Source: Peribacillus sp. FSL E2-0218 (GTDB lineage Bacteria; Bacillota; Bacilli; Bacillales; DSM-1321). Taken from it: a DNA stretch of 64,000 bases. A model generated the notes under the pieces. It ran no database searches and was not told where the DNA came from. It saw only the letters and a list, made by a program, of their open reading frames with translations. The stretch covers positions 1,491,501 through 1,555,500 of the forward strand of contig NZ_CP150304.1 in NCBI RefSeq assembly GCF_037992945.1, given 5' to 3'. This document shows positions 33,843-42,337 of this stretch, one piece after another. Made by a program: the position numbers and the translations under genes. Position 1 is the first letter of the stretch, and the number at the start of each line of letters is the position of its first letter.

Positions 33843-33965
33843 ATTAGGTATGAGCATTGAAGAATCATCATGGTCCATTTGAAAGGCAGCTTTTGCTGCT
33901 TCGCCAAAGGTTTGGATTCATGGAGCGATAAAATGAAAAAAGCAAGAGAAGGGCGAGATGAACCA

Positions 33966-34871
33966 ATGGAAGCAAATAAGGGGATATTATTGGAAAGTGG
34001 AACGAATGAGCTTGAGATAGTGGAATTCGGCATCGGCAAGAATAAATTCGGCATTAACGTAATCAAGGTGAAGGAAATCATTAATCCTGTTCCTATCACA
34101 GTTGTTCCCCATTCACATGCAAATGTGGAGGGAATCATTGAACTCCGGGGAGAGGTCCTGCCAGTTGTGAACGTGGCTGACGCGCTCGGGTTCCCTCCTT
34201 CTGCCACTCCTGAGCATGACAAATTCATTGTTGCGGAATTCAATCAGCAAAAAGTGGTTTTCCATGTACATACCGTGACACAGATACACCGTATTTCCTG
34301 GTCCCAAATCGAGAAGCCATCGGATATGTATCAAGGCCTTGAAAGTCAGATTATCGGAGTCATTAAGTTAAATAGCGAAATGTTATTGCTGCTCGACTTT
34401 GAAAAAATAGTGGTTGAAATCAATCCGGAATCAGGAATAAACATCCAACAGGTCAAGAAACTCGGTATCCGTCAAAACTCAGACAAGAGAATCCTGATCG
34501 CGGAAGATTCCCCATTACTTAGGAAGCTGTTGTTTGATACATTATCAGAGGCTGGTTTCAAGTACCTGGAGTTTTATGAAAATGGACTAGATGCGATTGG
34601 GTATTTAGAGAATTTGATCGAAGCAGGAAAAGACGTAACGGAAGAAGTGCAATTGGTGATTACCGATATCGAGATGCCCCAGATGGATGGCCATCACTTG
34701 ACCCGGAGAATAAAGGAAAACAGTGAGCTCGCCGTATTGCCTGTGATCATTTTCTCTTCGTTGATTACGGATAGCCTGCGTCATAAAGGGCAAATGGTAG
34801 GAGCCGACGCCCAAATCAGCAAACCGGAAATAGCGGAGCTTGTAAAATTAATAGACAGATTCGTATTATAA
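33966..34871 (+). CDS. cheV: Chemotaxis coupling protein CheV
   Basis: 301 residues: an N-terminal CheW-like domain couples receptors to CheA (LLESGTNELEIVEFGIG, VPHSHANVEGIIELRGEVLP), and a C-terminal receiver domain allows adaptation by phosphorylation. Receiver residues are intact: the acidic pair in LIAEDSPLL, phospho-Asp in VITDIEMPQMDG and Lys in ISKPE. The start ATG 33966 (MEANKGILLESGTNE) aligns with B. subtilis CheV; the frame stays open to 33870, but the added residues have no counterpart. Position next to ykyB matches B. subtilis. Confidence 0.93.
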   Translation: MEANKGILLESGTNELEIVEFGIGKNKFGINVIKVKEIINPVPITVVPHSHANVEGIIELRGEVLPVVNVADALGFPPSATPEHDKFIVAEFNQQKVVFHVHTVTQIHRISWSQIEKPSDMYQGLESQIIGVIKLNSEMLLLLDFEKIVVEINPESGINIQQVKKLGIRQNSDKRILIAEDSPLLRKLLFDTLSEAGFKYLEFYENGLDAIGYLENLIEAGKDVTEEVQLVITDIEMPQMDGHHLTRRIKENSELAVLPVIIFSSLITDSLRHKGQMVGADAQISKPEIAELVKLIDRFVL

Positions 34872-34878
34872 GAATGAA

Positions 34879-34918
34879 AAACGGGCCGGGGAGGCAACAC
34901 CTCACGGCCCGTTTGTAT
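34879..34918. terminator. Terminator of cheV (and possibly ykyB)
   Basis: AACGGGCCG / CGGCCCGTT stem with an extra inner GAGG/CCTC pairing, followed by TTTGTATTTT; it lies between convergent cheV and ykyB. Confidence 0.82.
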
Positions 34919-34934
34919 TTTCCAAGAATTATCC

Positions 34935-35438
34935 TTAATACTTGGAACCTTTTCCTAAAAAGGAGGATGGAAATGGATTGTGAAAAGGCTGCTTGACCGA
35001 ATTTCGGCCATAAGCCTTTTTCTCGGTAGTGAGGTTAGGTTGTTTGTCACCGGCTTGTCCAACATAGGCTTGAAGGATTTGTTTTGCCTTGGATAAGGAC
35101 AAAGCGGCTTTGGGATTGCGTATGGATGCTGCCCGGCTGCCGAGGTGGGGGAGTTTTTTCAAGTCTTCCTTAGTGGGAGGCAGATGAAAAACATACGAAC
35201 CGCATTCGACAATGACATCGGATTGCTGCGCTGCAAAGCGAGGGTTATCAGAAAAATGCAAGCCGATCTTTTTTGCTTTGCCTTCTTGCATGAGCTTGCT
35301 TAATGCGAGCCGTTTTAAATGATATAAATTTTTAGGCTCCAACGCGGTCTTCGCATGTTTGTTAACGATAAACACGGCTTGGGCAAGGGAGTTAATCGAA
35401 AACTCATCCCTCTCAGAATGTCCCTTCGTTTCGTTCAT
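34935..35438 (-). CDS. ykyB: YkyB family protein
   Basis: 167 residues, soluble. Strong agreement with B. subtilis YkyB blocks: LAQAVFIVNKHAKTALEPKN, KKIGLHFSDNPRFAAQQSDV and FHLPPTKEDLKKLPHLG. Function unknown in all species. The C-terminal 40 residues are variable and Lys/Asn/Pro-rich. ATG 35438 is preceded by AAAGGAG on its strand. It follows cheV convergently as in B. subtilis. A long, hairpin-bearing region lies upstream. Confidence 0.88.
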   Translation of the reverse strand: MNETKGHSERDEFSINSLAQAVFIVNKHAKTALEPKNLYHLKRLALSKLMQEGKAKKIGLHFSDNPRFAAQQSDVIVECGSYVFHLPPTKEDLKKLPHLGSRAASIRNPKAALSLSKAKQILQAYVGQAGDKQPNLTTEKKAYGRNSVKQPFHNPFPSSFLGKGSKY

Positions 35439-35524
35439 TATGGAAACTCCTTTACTTAATAAGGTTAGAAGGTATGATACATGGGTCCTTCAATAAATAC
35501 CTGTATTCATATTGAGTGTAATAA

Positions 35525-35590
35525 AGATGCGGTGCGACTTGGGCTTATAGCCGCATGAAAAGGATGCTTGTACCTTTCTAGGGCAGGACA
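35525..35590 (-). promoter_or_regulatory. Structured leader upstream of ykyB
   Basis: On the minus strand, downstream of a TATAAT (35624-35629) with no clear -35, the roughly 180-base leader carries two hairpins: GAAAGG...CCTTTTC and ATGCGG(C)...(G)CCGCAT (stem bases 35527-35532 and 35551-35556). Such a long leader is unusual for a small monocistronic gene. No riboswitch class is recognised. Confidence 0.35.
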
Positions 35591-35688
35591 AATTTTACCA
35601 ACACTTTACCATCTATGCTTTTCATATTATACCACTTCAAAATAGATAAGGAAGTAAATTTCAAATAGACAGTGTTTGGCCAAAGAAA

Positions 35689-35715
35689 AAGAAGGCGTTT
35701 CAGGACGCCTTCTGC
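35689..35715 (-). terminator. Terminator of Pro/Tyr-rich protein gene
   Basis: AGAAGGCGT / ACGCCTTCT with a TCCTGAA-type loop; on the minus strand it is followed by TTTTTCTTTGG, 8 bases past the stop of the gene at 35723-36073. Confidence 0.82.
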
Positions 35716-35722
35716 CAATTTC

Positions 35723-36073
35723 TTATTGAGTGTATATGTTGATATTTTCAGAAACTCCTGCCTGTGCCTGTGCACCGAATTGTTGTGGATACCCCTGAAA
35801 GCCTTGATAAACAGGATAAGGAGGGTAAGCGTAAGCTGGTGGGTAAGGCGGGTAGGGAGGAGGATATGGCGGATAGGCTGGTGGGCGGTTATTTAATAAC
35901 AATGGTCCCACTGCCAATCCCGCTACAAAAGCAACAGGTGCTAATAGAGGAAAGAACGGAAAAAATCGCTCGTCATTCCAATGTTCCGGTCCATATTCAT
36001 TCCCATTCCTATATTCGTTTTGCAGCGTGAAGGATTGAGGATAGTAGTGGTAAGGCAAATACTGTGGTTGCAT
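35723..36073 (-). CDS. Pro/Tyr-rich low-complexity protein, coat-like
   Basis: 116 residues. An N-terminal Tyr/Gln/Asn-rich part and a short hydrophobic stretch (LLAPVAFVAGLAVGPLLL) are followed by repeats of PPYP (YPPYPPPYPPYPPAYAYPPY) and a Gln/Gly tail. Such compositions are common in spore coat and exosporium-associated proteins, but I recognise no named family. ATG 36073 follows AAAGGAGG closely, and a good terminator is present, so the gene is well supported even though the function is not. Confidence 0.7.
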   Translation of the reverse strand: MQPQYLPYHYYPQSFTLQNEYRNGNEYGPEHWNDERFFPFFPLLAPVAFVAGLAVGPLLLNNRPPAYPPYPPPYPPYPPAYAYPPYPVYQGFQGYPQQFGAQAQAGVSENINIYTQ

Positions 36074-36190
36074 AATTGGCCTCCTTTCCTATAATTCTAT
36101 ACATAGTATGGATTTTTTTTAGAAAAGAGCCTGTTTCACCTCAATCTGTTATAATGAATCTACTTATGAAAAAAATCAGAGGTGACCGTA

Positions 36191-36571
36191 ATGGATTTCC
36201 TTAAAAGCATTTTAGCCGTTGGATTCGGCGGGGCAGCGGGAGCAGTGTTGCGTTATACCGTAATCTTGGCGACCGCCCATACCTTCCTTCCATTGGAAAC
36301 CCTCTTAATAAATATAGTAGGCAGCTTTTTACTTGGCATGATTAATGGCTATTTCGCCTCGAAAAGGAAATCGCTCGTTTTTTTAACTTTGGGCAGCGGG
36401 TTTTGTGGCGGCTTCACGACCATGTCGACATTCTCCCAAGAAACTGCCGATTTCCTGCAAACATCGGTGTTATATGCAGGAGTGTATGTGGGGGCCAGCG
36501 TTTCATTGGGCTTGCTTGCCGGTTTTCTCGGACTGGGCCTTTTCAATAGACAAAGAGGTGAAAGGCAATGA
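36191..36571 (+). CDS. crcB: Fluoride exporter CrcB/Fluc, subunit 1
   Basis: 126 residues and four membrane helices. Fluc proteins are dimeric fluoride channels. Family motifs are GGAAGAVLRYTV, INIVGSFLLGMINGY (pore Asn) and GGFTTMSTFSQET (Thr/Ser/Phe polar track). The start is ATG 36191 after AGAGGTGACC; the GTG at 36182 lies within that site. Two genes in tandem suggest a heterodimer, as is common in Firmicutes. The 118-base leader shows no fluoride riboswitch that I can recognise. Confidence 0.92.
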   Translation: MDFLKSILAVGFGGAAGAVLRYTVILATAHTFLPLETLLINIVGSFLLGMINGYFASKRKSLVFLTLGSGFCGGFTTMSTFSQETADFLQTSVLYAGVYVGASVSLGLLAGFLGLGLFNRQRGERQ

Positions 36572-36930
36572 ATCACCTTCTTTCAGTTTTTATCGGAGGT
36601 TTCTTTGGTTCAGCCTCAAGGTATGTTTTACAGATGATTTTTAATAGGCTAATGCCAGCAGGTTCGATCCCCATTAGTATTTTACTGATTAACCTGATAG
36701 GTTCTTTCGGTTTAGGGATTGCGTTTCCCCGGAAGGAAGCTTGGGACCCTTCTGTTCAAGTTTTCCTGACGATAGGTTTCCTGGGGGCGTTCACGACCTT
36801 TTCCACATTCAGTATGGAAACAATCGAACTTATAAGAAAATACCGTTGCATAGATAGCCTCATCTATGTAACGGTATCGATTTTAGGCTGTATCGGCGCT
36901 TTCCTATGTGGATATTTAATGTATGTATGA
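36568..36930 (+). CDS. crcB: Fluoride exporter CrcB/Fluc, subunit 2
   Basis: 120 residues and four membrane helices: GGFFGSASRYVLQM, LINLIGSFGLGIAF and GAFTTFSTFSMET correspond to the motifs of the first subunit, so both halves keep the pore Asn and Phe residues. ATG overlaps the stop of the first gene (ATGA), which couples their translation at equal amounts. Probably works with the first subunit as an antiparallel heterodimer. Confidence 0.92.
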   Translation: MNHLLSVFIGGFFGSASRYVLQMIFNRLMPAGSIPISILLINLIGSFGLGIAFPRKEAWDPSVQVFLTIGFLGAFTTFSTFSMETIELIRKYRCIDSLIYVTVSILGCIGAFLCGYLMYV

Positions 36931-37096
36931 CCTTCATGAAATTGGCCGATGTGGCTGGTAAAAAAATCTAAGTTTCTCATTTATCCTTCTAATGCTATAA
37001 TTCATAAGAATTCATTACAAATGATAGGCAACAGCAAGTCATTCTCGTCGCACAGGTTTTGTTAATAAGTCTGGCGGCTTTCCCCTGTGTTCTTTT

Positions 37097-37972
37097 CTAT
37101 TCCTTTCCGACCTTGAATTCGTATACGGTCAGCTCAGGGCGTGAGAGAAAACGATATGGAAGCCGGGTAGTGCCAAGCCCCCGATTGACATGTAACGTCA
37201 GTGAATCAAGTTCATATGTGCCTTCGCGATACTTTTCAGCATACGGAGGAGTGACAAGGGCACCGGCAAATGGAATCTGGACTTGACCTCCGTGACTGTG
37301 ACCGCTTATTTGATACTGGATATTATAAGTCCTTGATATATCGGCCAGATCAGGGGCATGCGCGAGCATGATGGTGAATACTTCGTCTGGGATGCCGGCA
37401 AGGGCCTTTTCAAAATCCGGTTTCCCCAGCATGGCGTCATCAACGCCAGAAATGAATATTTCTTCACCCGTCAATAAGGAAAGTTTGGTTGAGGTGTTTT
37501 GCAGCATGGTAAAATGAGATTCCTTCATGATATTGCTGTAAATCGTTGAGCCGTATCCGCCATGGTCATGGTTACCGTAAATGCAGAATTTTCCAAATGG
37601 TGCTTTGAGCTGATTCAAGACAGTGGGTATTTCCTGCTGGGAACCGTATTTATTAGGCTGGTCCATTAAATCGCCGGTAAATAAAATGACATCAGGATTC
37701 AGTTGATTGATCTTATTGACAACCGCTTGTAGATCCCTTAGCTGAAATTGAAAGCCTAAATGCGTATCACTGAATTGAATCATTTTCATGCCATTGAATC
37801 CTTTGGGGATAAGAGGGTGGCTGATGACCTTGTACTTGGTTTCTAACCATTTTGGCTCCAGATTATGGGCATAATAGTTTCCGCCTATGCCTAAACCGGT
37901 CAAGGAAGCCAAAGTACCAAAGCTTTTCTTTAAAAAAGTTCTTCTGGATATGGGTTTATTCAAATTAATCAA
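37097..37972 (-). CDS. ykuE: Tat-exported metallophosphoesterase YkuE
   Basis: 291 residues. The N-terminus has a twin-arginine signal, SRRTFLKKSFG, and B. subtilis YkuE is a known TatAyCy substrate retained at the cell wall. The calcineurin-like metal site is complete: FSDTHLG, FTGDLMD, YGNHDHGG, and HSHGGQ near the C-terminus. The closing part (VNRGLGTTRLPYRFLSRPEL) matches YkuE closely. Substrate not established. The N-terminal ATG lies near an AT-rich leader; the exact ribosome site is weak. Confidence 0.88.
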   Translation of the reverse strand: MINLNKPISRRTFLKKSFGTLASLTGLGIGGNYYAHNLEPKWLETKYKVISHPLIPKGFNGMKMIQFSDTHLGFQFQLRDLQAVVNKINQLNPDVILFTGDLMDQPNKYGSQQEIPTVLNQLKAPFGKFCIYGNHDHGGYGSTIYSNIMKESHFTMLQNTSTKLSLLTGEEIFISGVDDAMLGKPDFEKALAGIPDEVFTIMLAHAPDLADISRTYNIQYQISGHSHGGQVQIPFAGALVTPPYAEKYREGTYELDSLTLHVNRGLGTTRLPYRFLSRPELTVYEFKVGKE

Positions 37973-38104
37973 CCTATCTGATTTAAAAATGTTACTTCCT
38001 CATACTAACAAACAATATACAAAATATGAAGAAAATATCTTCTTTACGCATATGAAAAATGGAACCCTATACGGTTTGAAATTGAACATCTATACGGAGG
38101 TAAC

Positions 38105-39964
38105 ATGATGACCGAACCATTGTTTATAACACTGATTATACTTCTATGCGCAATTGCGCTTTTTATACAAGCAAAATTTCGCGCGGACTTAATTGCGCTA
38201 AGTGCACTTTCCATACTCGGTCTCCTCGGGATACTTACATTGGATGAGCTTGTCGCTGGTTTTGCCAATCAAGTGGTGATCATGCTGGCTGGGTTATTCA
38301 TCGTCGGTGCTGGACTCTTGAATACAGGTATCGTGGAGAAGGCAGGAAACAAACTATTAGGTTTATGCGGGGGAAGTGAGTGGAAATCGCTGCTTATCGT
38401 CATGCTGACGGCTGGGATATTGAGTGCATTTTTAAGTGGGGCGGGCATTGTTTCCATTTTGCTTCCGCTCGTTATGAGCATGGCTTTACAACAAAAAACC
38501 AGCCCGACAAGATATTTATTGCCTCTTGCCTATGCAAGCAGCATTGGCGGGCTATTAACCCTTACCGGTACACCCTCCAATATGATCGTTGCTGACGTGC
38601 TGCAGCAAAACGGATTGGAGACTTTATCCTTTTTTGACTTTTCACCGATAGGCTTAATCGCATTTGCAGCCGGCTTATTCTTCATGCTGACACTTGGGCG
38701 CCTGCTGCTGCCGGAAAGAACGATTGCCGCTAACAATAGTGTCAAAGGTTTGTCGGCAGGCGAACTTGCCGGTATGTACAAAGTGTATGATCGATTGCAC
38801 TACCTGCATATACCCGCAACTTCGGATATTGTCGGTGAAAGGCTGTCAGACTTGCAGCTTCCGATTCAATATGAATTGACTTTGATTGAAATCCAGCGGA
38901 AGCCGAAGGATAAGCAATTACCGCTGTTACAAAGGCAGCTTACCATTTCAGCCAGAGCGGATGAAGTGCTTCACCCTGACGATATCATATTGGTGTTCGG
39001 TGAAGAAGAAGCAGTTGAGAGATTGGCACTCAACTATGAACTGGAATTTAAACATTTCAATACGGAACAAATAAAAAAGCACTTTCTCAGCAGCAGATTT
39101 GGTTTGACGGAAATATTGATCGTCCCGAATTCCGATTATGAAAATCAAACATTGATCGATGTCCATTTCCGTGAGAAGTACCAATGCAATGTGTTGGCCA
39201 TCAATCGTAATGGTGAATATATTCAAGCGGATGTCGGTACGGAGCGTCTGAAACCGGGTGATGCCATACTCATACATGGCGAATGGGAAAATATTGAGAG
39301 GATTTCCTCGGATTTGCAGGACGTCATCGTTATCGGAAGTACTTCGGAAGATGGCTCGCATATATACTCCAAAAGCAAAGCTTGGATTTCCGTGGGCATC
39401 ACGGCATTGATGGTCATTCTTTTGTCGCTGGACTCGATACCTCCCGTGCTCTCAGTATTGACCGCTGCCTTGCTGATGATCATTACGGGCTGTGTCCGAT
39501 CGATGGAAGATGCTTACCAAAAGATTAACTGGGAGCCTATCCTATTGATTGCGGCGATGTTCGGAATCACGACTGCATTGGATAATACGGGTGGGGTGAG
39601 GATGATCAGTGATTGGCTGGCAGTGCTGTTCAGCAATATCGGCCCACATGGTATACTGGCGGTGTTCTATCTGTTGACATTGATCCTTAGCCAATTCATC
39701 CCCTATGGGGCCGCTGTCGTGATCATGACGCCGATTGCACTGACATCATCCGTTAACCTGGGGATTGACCCCATTCCTGTCTTCATCTGCCTTGCTGTCG
39801 CTGGGAGTTTGGCATTATCCACACCAAGGGTGGCAACGACCAACGCACTTGTCATGACAGCAGGGGATTACAAATATAAAGACTTTATCGTGATTGGGAT
39901 TTCTATCCAGGTATTCATCGGTGTCATCATGGTGATCACCATTCCATGGATCTTCCCATTTTGA
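38105..39964 (+). CDS. SLC13-type permease with two TrkA-C (RCK_C) domains
   Basis: 619 residues. Membrane domains at both ends (about 1-205 and 420-619) flank a central cytoplasmic region with two RCK_C-like domains (about 215-310 and 320-400; YELTLIEIQR, HPDDIILVFGEEEAVERLA, LKPGDAILIHGEWENIERI). Transport motifs include LTLTGTPSNMIVADVL. Such proteins move anions (sulfate, dicarboxylates); the substrate here is not deducible. CGGAGGTAAC precedes the double ATG at 38105/38108. It is divergent from ykuE and has its own terminator. Confidence 0.82.
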   Translation: MMTEPLFITLIILLCAIALFIQAKFRADLIALSALSILGLLGILTLDELVAGFANQVVIMLAGLFIVGAGLLNTGIVEKAGNKLLGLCGGSEWKSLLIVMLTAGILSAFLSGAGIVSILLPLVMSMALQQKTSPTRYLLPLAYASSIGGLLTLTGTPSNMIVADVLQQNGLETLSFFDFSPIGLIAFAAGLFFMLTLGRLLLPERTIAANNSVKGLSAGELAGMYKVYDRLHYLHIPATSDIVGERLSDLQLPIQYELTLIEIQRKPKDKQLPLLQRQLTISARADEVLHPDDIILVFGEEEAVERLALNYELEFKHFNTEQIKKHFLSSRFGLTEILIVPNSDYENQTLIDVHFREKYQCNVLAINRNGEYIQADVGTERLKPGDAILIHGEWENIERISSDLQDVIVIGSTSEDGSHIYSKSKAWISVGITALMVILLSLDSIPPVLSVLTAALLMIITGCVRSMEDAYQKINWEPILLIAAMFGITTALDNTGGVRMISDWLAVLFSNIGPHGILAVFYLLTLILSQFIPYGAAVVIMTPIALTSSVNLGIDPIPVFICLAVAGSLALSTPRVATTNALVMTAGDYKYKDFIVIGISIQVFIGVIMVITIPWIFPF

Positions 39965-39970
39965 TGGATT

Positions 39971-40003
39971 TTGAGGCATTGCTCTATATAGGGACAATGC
40001 CTC
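39971..40003 (+). terminator. Terminator of SLC13 permease gene
   Basis: GAGGCATTG / CAATGCCTC with a 13-base loop just after the permease stop; a short T-containing tail follows. Confidence 0.7.
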
Positions 40004-40076
40004 TTCCATTTGATTATAGGCAAAGAAGATAAATTGGCGGAAAATGGAGTTATGCCTAGGGAATTAAAATTATTTA

Positions 40077-40105
40077 TTATCAATATTAGAAACTAATGGT
40101 ATAAT
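40077..40105 (+). promoter_or_regulatory. Sigma-A promoter of ykuI
   Basis: TTATCA (40077-40082), 17 bases, TATAAT (40100-40105). The -10 is perfect and the -35 has four of six bases. It is located 42 bases before the start of the EAL gene. Confidence 0.65.
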
Positions 40106-40147
40106 TTTTGCATATTGGTGTTTTCGTAATTAGGGGGAAGATGCATC

Positions 40148-41353
40148 TTGGATACAGAAAAAATATTGAAAAATTTAGACAGGGTGACACCATTCTTTCA
40201 ACCGATTTTCAGTGCAGATCAACATCAGGTAATCGGATATGAAATTTTAGGGCGTTATGAGGAACAATCGGAATATAAAAGCCTGGGTTCATTCTTTCAT
40301 GATTCTTCAGTGCCTAAAGAGTATAGGGTGGAAGTGGATAATTACGTACTTGAAATAGCCTTGGAAAGAATAAAAGACTATGGGGAAGATTTTCTGATCT
40401 TCATTAACAGAGATCCGAATTTGCTCATGCTCGATCATGGCGAAGAATTCATGGAGATTTTACATCGTCATTTCCAGCCTGAGGAAATGCACAGGATTGT
40501 ACTTGAACTATCAGACACGATCAGCCCGGAAAATTTTGATCCTTTACAGCATGTTCTTGCTTACTTTAAAACATATGGGATTAAAATAGCTTTCGATCAT
40601 TTGGGTCAGGATACGAAATTGGATCAAATTGCGCAAATTTCTCCGAATATTTTAAAAGTTAATTTGGACCAGCTTCGCATTTCAGGTGGGGATGCCTATC
40701 AGGTCATCCTGTTTTCACTAAGCATGCTTGCACGAAAGATCGGTGCCAATTTACTATTTGAGAACATTGAGTCCGAATACCAGCTCCGCTTTGCCTGGAA
40801 GAACGGCGGACGATATTATCAAGGGTATTTCTTGGCCAAGCCCGAAGGTGAGTTCATTAATAAAGATTTACTTCGGGAAAAATTCCATCAAGAATGTCAG
40901 TCCTTCATTTCACTTGAAACGAAGAAGCTGGAAGCAGTATATCAAAAGACCTTGCAATTTAATGAAAATATGCAAATCTTTTTGAAGCAACAAAAGCAAT
41001 TTGGATCTCATGAAGAATTTCTTGGGACGATCGCGAAAAAGTTGGAGTCCATCTGTTTTCGACTTTACATTTGTGATGAAGAGGGGTATCAACGATCGCC
41101 GAATATCCTCCAAAAAAACGGGCAGTGGATCATCCAGCCGAGTTATCTCAATAAAAATTGGAGCTGGCGGCCTTATTTCCTCGAAAACATCGTAAAGATG
41201 CGCAATGAGAAAAAGGGGATTTTGTCTGATTTATATAGTGATATCGAAACAGGGGAGACCATAAGGACCTTTTCCTATCCGCTTAATAATAAGGAATACA
41301 TTTTCTTCGATCTTTCTTATAGTTACCTATATGAAAATGATGCCCTTTTATAA
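40148..41353 (+). CDS. ykuI: EAL-domain protein YkuI with C-terminal sensor domain
   Basis: 401 residues. The EAL domain (about 1-250) would bind or cleave c-di-GMP. The signature is EILGR rather than EALGR, FINRDP keeps the Asn, but the metal-binding DDFG position reads FDHLG and the following Lys is in NILKVNLD. The second Asp-to-His change may reduce phosphodiesterase activity; B. subtilis YkuI is itself regarded as poorly active. The C-terminal part is a PAS/Cache-like domain joined by a long helix. The start is TTG 40148 with GGGGGAAGA upstream; no in-frame ATG fits. Confidence 0.85.
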   Translation: MDTEKILKNLDRVTPFFQPIFSADQHQVIGYEILGRYEEQSEYKSLGSFFHDSSVPKEYRVEVDNYVLEIALERIKDYGEDFLIFINRDPNLLMLDHGEEFMEILHRHFQPEEMHRIVLELSDTISPENFDPLQHVLAYFKTYGIKIAFDHLGQDTKLDQIAQISPNILKVNLDQLRISGGDAYQVILFSLSMLARKIGANLLFENIESEYQLRFAWKNGGRYYQGYFLAKPEGEFINKDLLREKFHQECQSFISLETKKLEAVYQKTLQFNENMQIFLKQQKQFGSHEEFLGTIAKKLESICFRLYICDEEGYQRSPNILQKNGQWIIQPSYLNKNWSWRPYFLENIVKMRNEKKGILSDLYSDIETGETIRTFSYPLNNKEYIFFDLSYSYLYENDALL

Positions 41354-41425
41354 AAAGGGTCCATGTATATAAAAGCTTGAAATGTGTAAACCTAAGCAAA
41401 ATGATGCGCTGGGAGGAGACATATT

Positions 41426-41659
41426 TTGAGCACGTACATCTGGATTCTACTCATAGTCGTTACAGTCATGGCGTTATATCTTCTGTTTTATACATATTCT
41501 GTAGCCAGGGCACAAAAAGTCAAAGCCAGATATGATTCGACAATCGATGATGCAGTTAAAGAACATCCTTATTTGAAGAACCCGATATTCGTTTCTCTTA
41601 TCGTTGGAACTCTTTTGGTTGCCGGTTTTATTTTCTACTATGCCTTTCAATGGTTATAA
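41426..41659 (+). CDS. Small two-helix membrane protein
   Basis: 77 residues: a first helix (YIWILLIVVTVMALYLLFYTY), a charged middle (RAQKVKARYDSTIDDAVKEH) and a second helix (PIFVSLIVGTLLVAGFIFYYAF). No family recognised. The start is TTG 41426 following GGGAGGAGAC at the right distance; no ATG is available. A terminator overlaps its stop. A small membrane modulator or structural protein is possible; nothing in the context fixes a role. Confidence 0.7.
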   Translation: MSTYIWILLIVVTVMALYLLFYTYSVARAQKVKARYDSTIDDAVKEHPYLKNPIFVSLIVGTLLVAGFIFYYAFQWL

Positions 41660-41694
41660 GAAGGAGATTTCATCATATGAAATCTTCTTTTTTT
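41659..41694 (+). terminator. Terminator of small membrane protein gene
   Basis: AAGAAG-GAGATTTCAT / ATGAAATCTTCTT hairpin with a CAT loop and a run of T residues, starting at the stop codon of the gene. Confidence 0.82.
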
Positions 41695-41815
41695 ATGGCT
41701 GAGGATGCAAATGGACTTCATGACAATTTGTAGTTTCACTTTGTCCTGGACGGGTATTGAAAGAACATAGGCAGTAATCGGAACCAAATTATTCTATAGT
41801 GAGGGGATGATAGGA

Positions 41816-42301
41816 ATGAGTAAATATGTAGTAGCATGTCTCGCCAGTATCCTTCTTTTTTTAGGCGGAGGGTTCACAGCTTCGGCAGAGGGGTTACATA
41901 GGGAGGAAGCACTTAACTTAGTAAAGGAAGCCGCAATGAGCCAGGGCTCGATAAGCGAGGAAGTAAGCACGAAAGAAGCGATAGATACCAAGCTCGAAAA
42001 ACATTTCACAGATGATTTCATCAGGAAGTTTGTGAAAGCGAATGTAGTGAAAGTCGATGATGGGTATACTGCATTTGGATCGGACTTCGCGCCTTATTAT
42101 ATCCCATTTTTCAGCTACGATGAACATACTGAAGTTGTTTATGGGGACAATGGTGATCTCATGTATGTGCAGGAGGAGTTCAAGGGCACAGAGGACGGGC
42201 CGGTATTAAGCGGAAAACATGTTGAGTGCGTTACCTTGAAAAAAGAAAATGGCGTTTGGAAGGTAAAGGATGTAAGATATGAAAATGAAAAATTGAAATG
42301 A
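41816..42301 (+). CDS. Secreted protein, DUF3993-like
   Basis: 161 residues with a cleavable signal peptide (YVVACLASILLFLGGGFTASA, cut expected after ASA). The mature part is acidic, with helical SQGSISEEVSTKEAIDTKLE and a beta-rich C-terminal part (VYGDNGDLMYVQEEFKGTED, ENGVWKVKDVRYE). I believe it is the DUF3993 type seen in bacilli; function unknown. ATG 41816 is placed 10 bases after GAGGGGAT; ATG 41807 is in frame but overlaps that site. Confidence 0.68.
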   Translation: MSKYVVACLASILLFLGGGFTASAEGLHREEALNLVKEAAMSQGSISEEVSTKEAIDTKLEKHFTDDFIRKFVKANVVKVDDGYTAFGSDFAPYYIPFFSYDEHTEVVYGDNGDLMYVQEEFKGTEDGPVLSGKHVECVTLKKENGVWKVKDVRYENEKLK

Positions 42302-42337
42302 AAAAGTCTGGAGGGTGGCCCCTTCCAGACTTTTTGT
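42301..42337. terminator. Bidirectional terminator
   Basis: AAAAAGTCTGGA / TCCAGACTTTTT around GGGTGGCCCCT; it serves the secreted-protein gene and convergent glutaredoxin gene. Confidence 0.87.

Noticed and set aside
33870..33965. N-terminal extension of CheV
   Set aside because: The frame is open, but CheV homologues begin at the position of ATG 33966 and the extension has no ribosome site.
35578..35775. Minus-strand frame running across a terminator
   Set aside because: It reads through the terminator of the Pro/Tyr-rich gene and has no ribosome site.
36074..36190. Fluoride riboswitch before crcB
   Set aside because: No recognisable crcB-motif core in the leader by eye.
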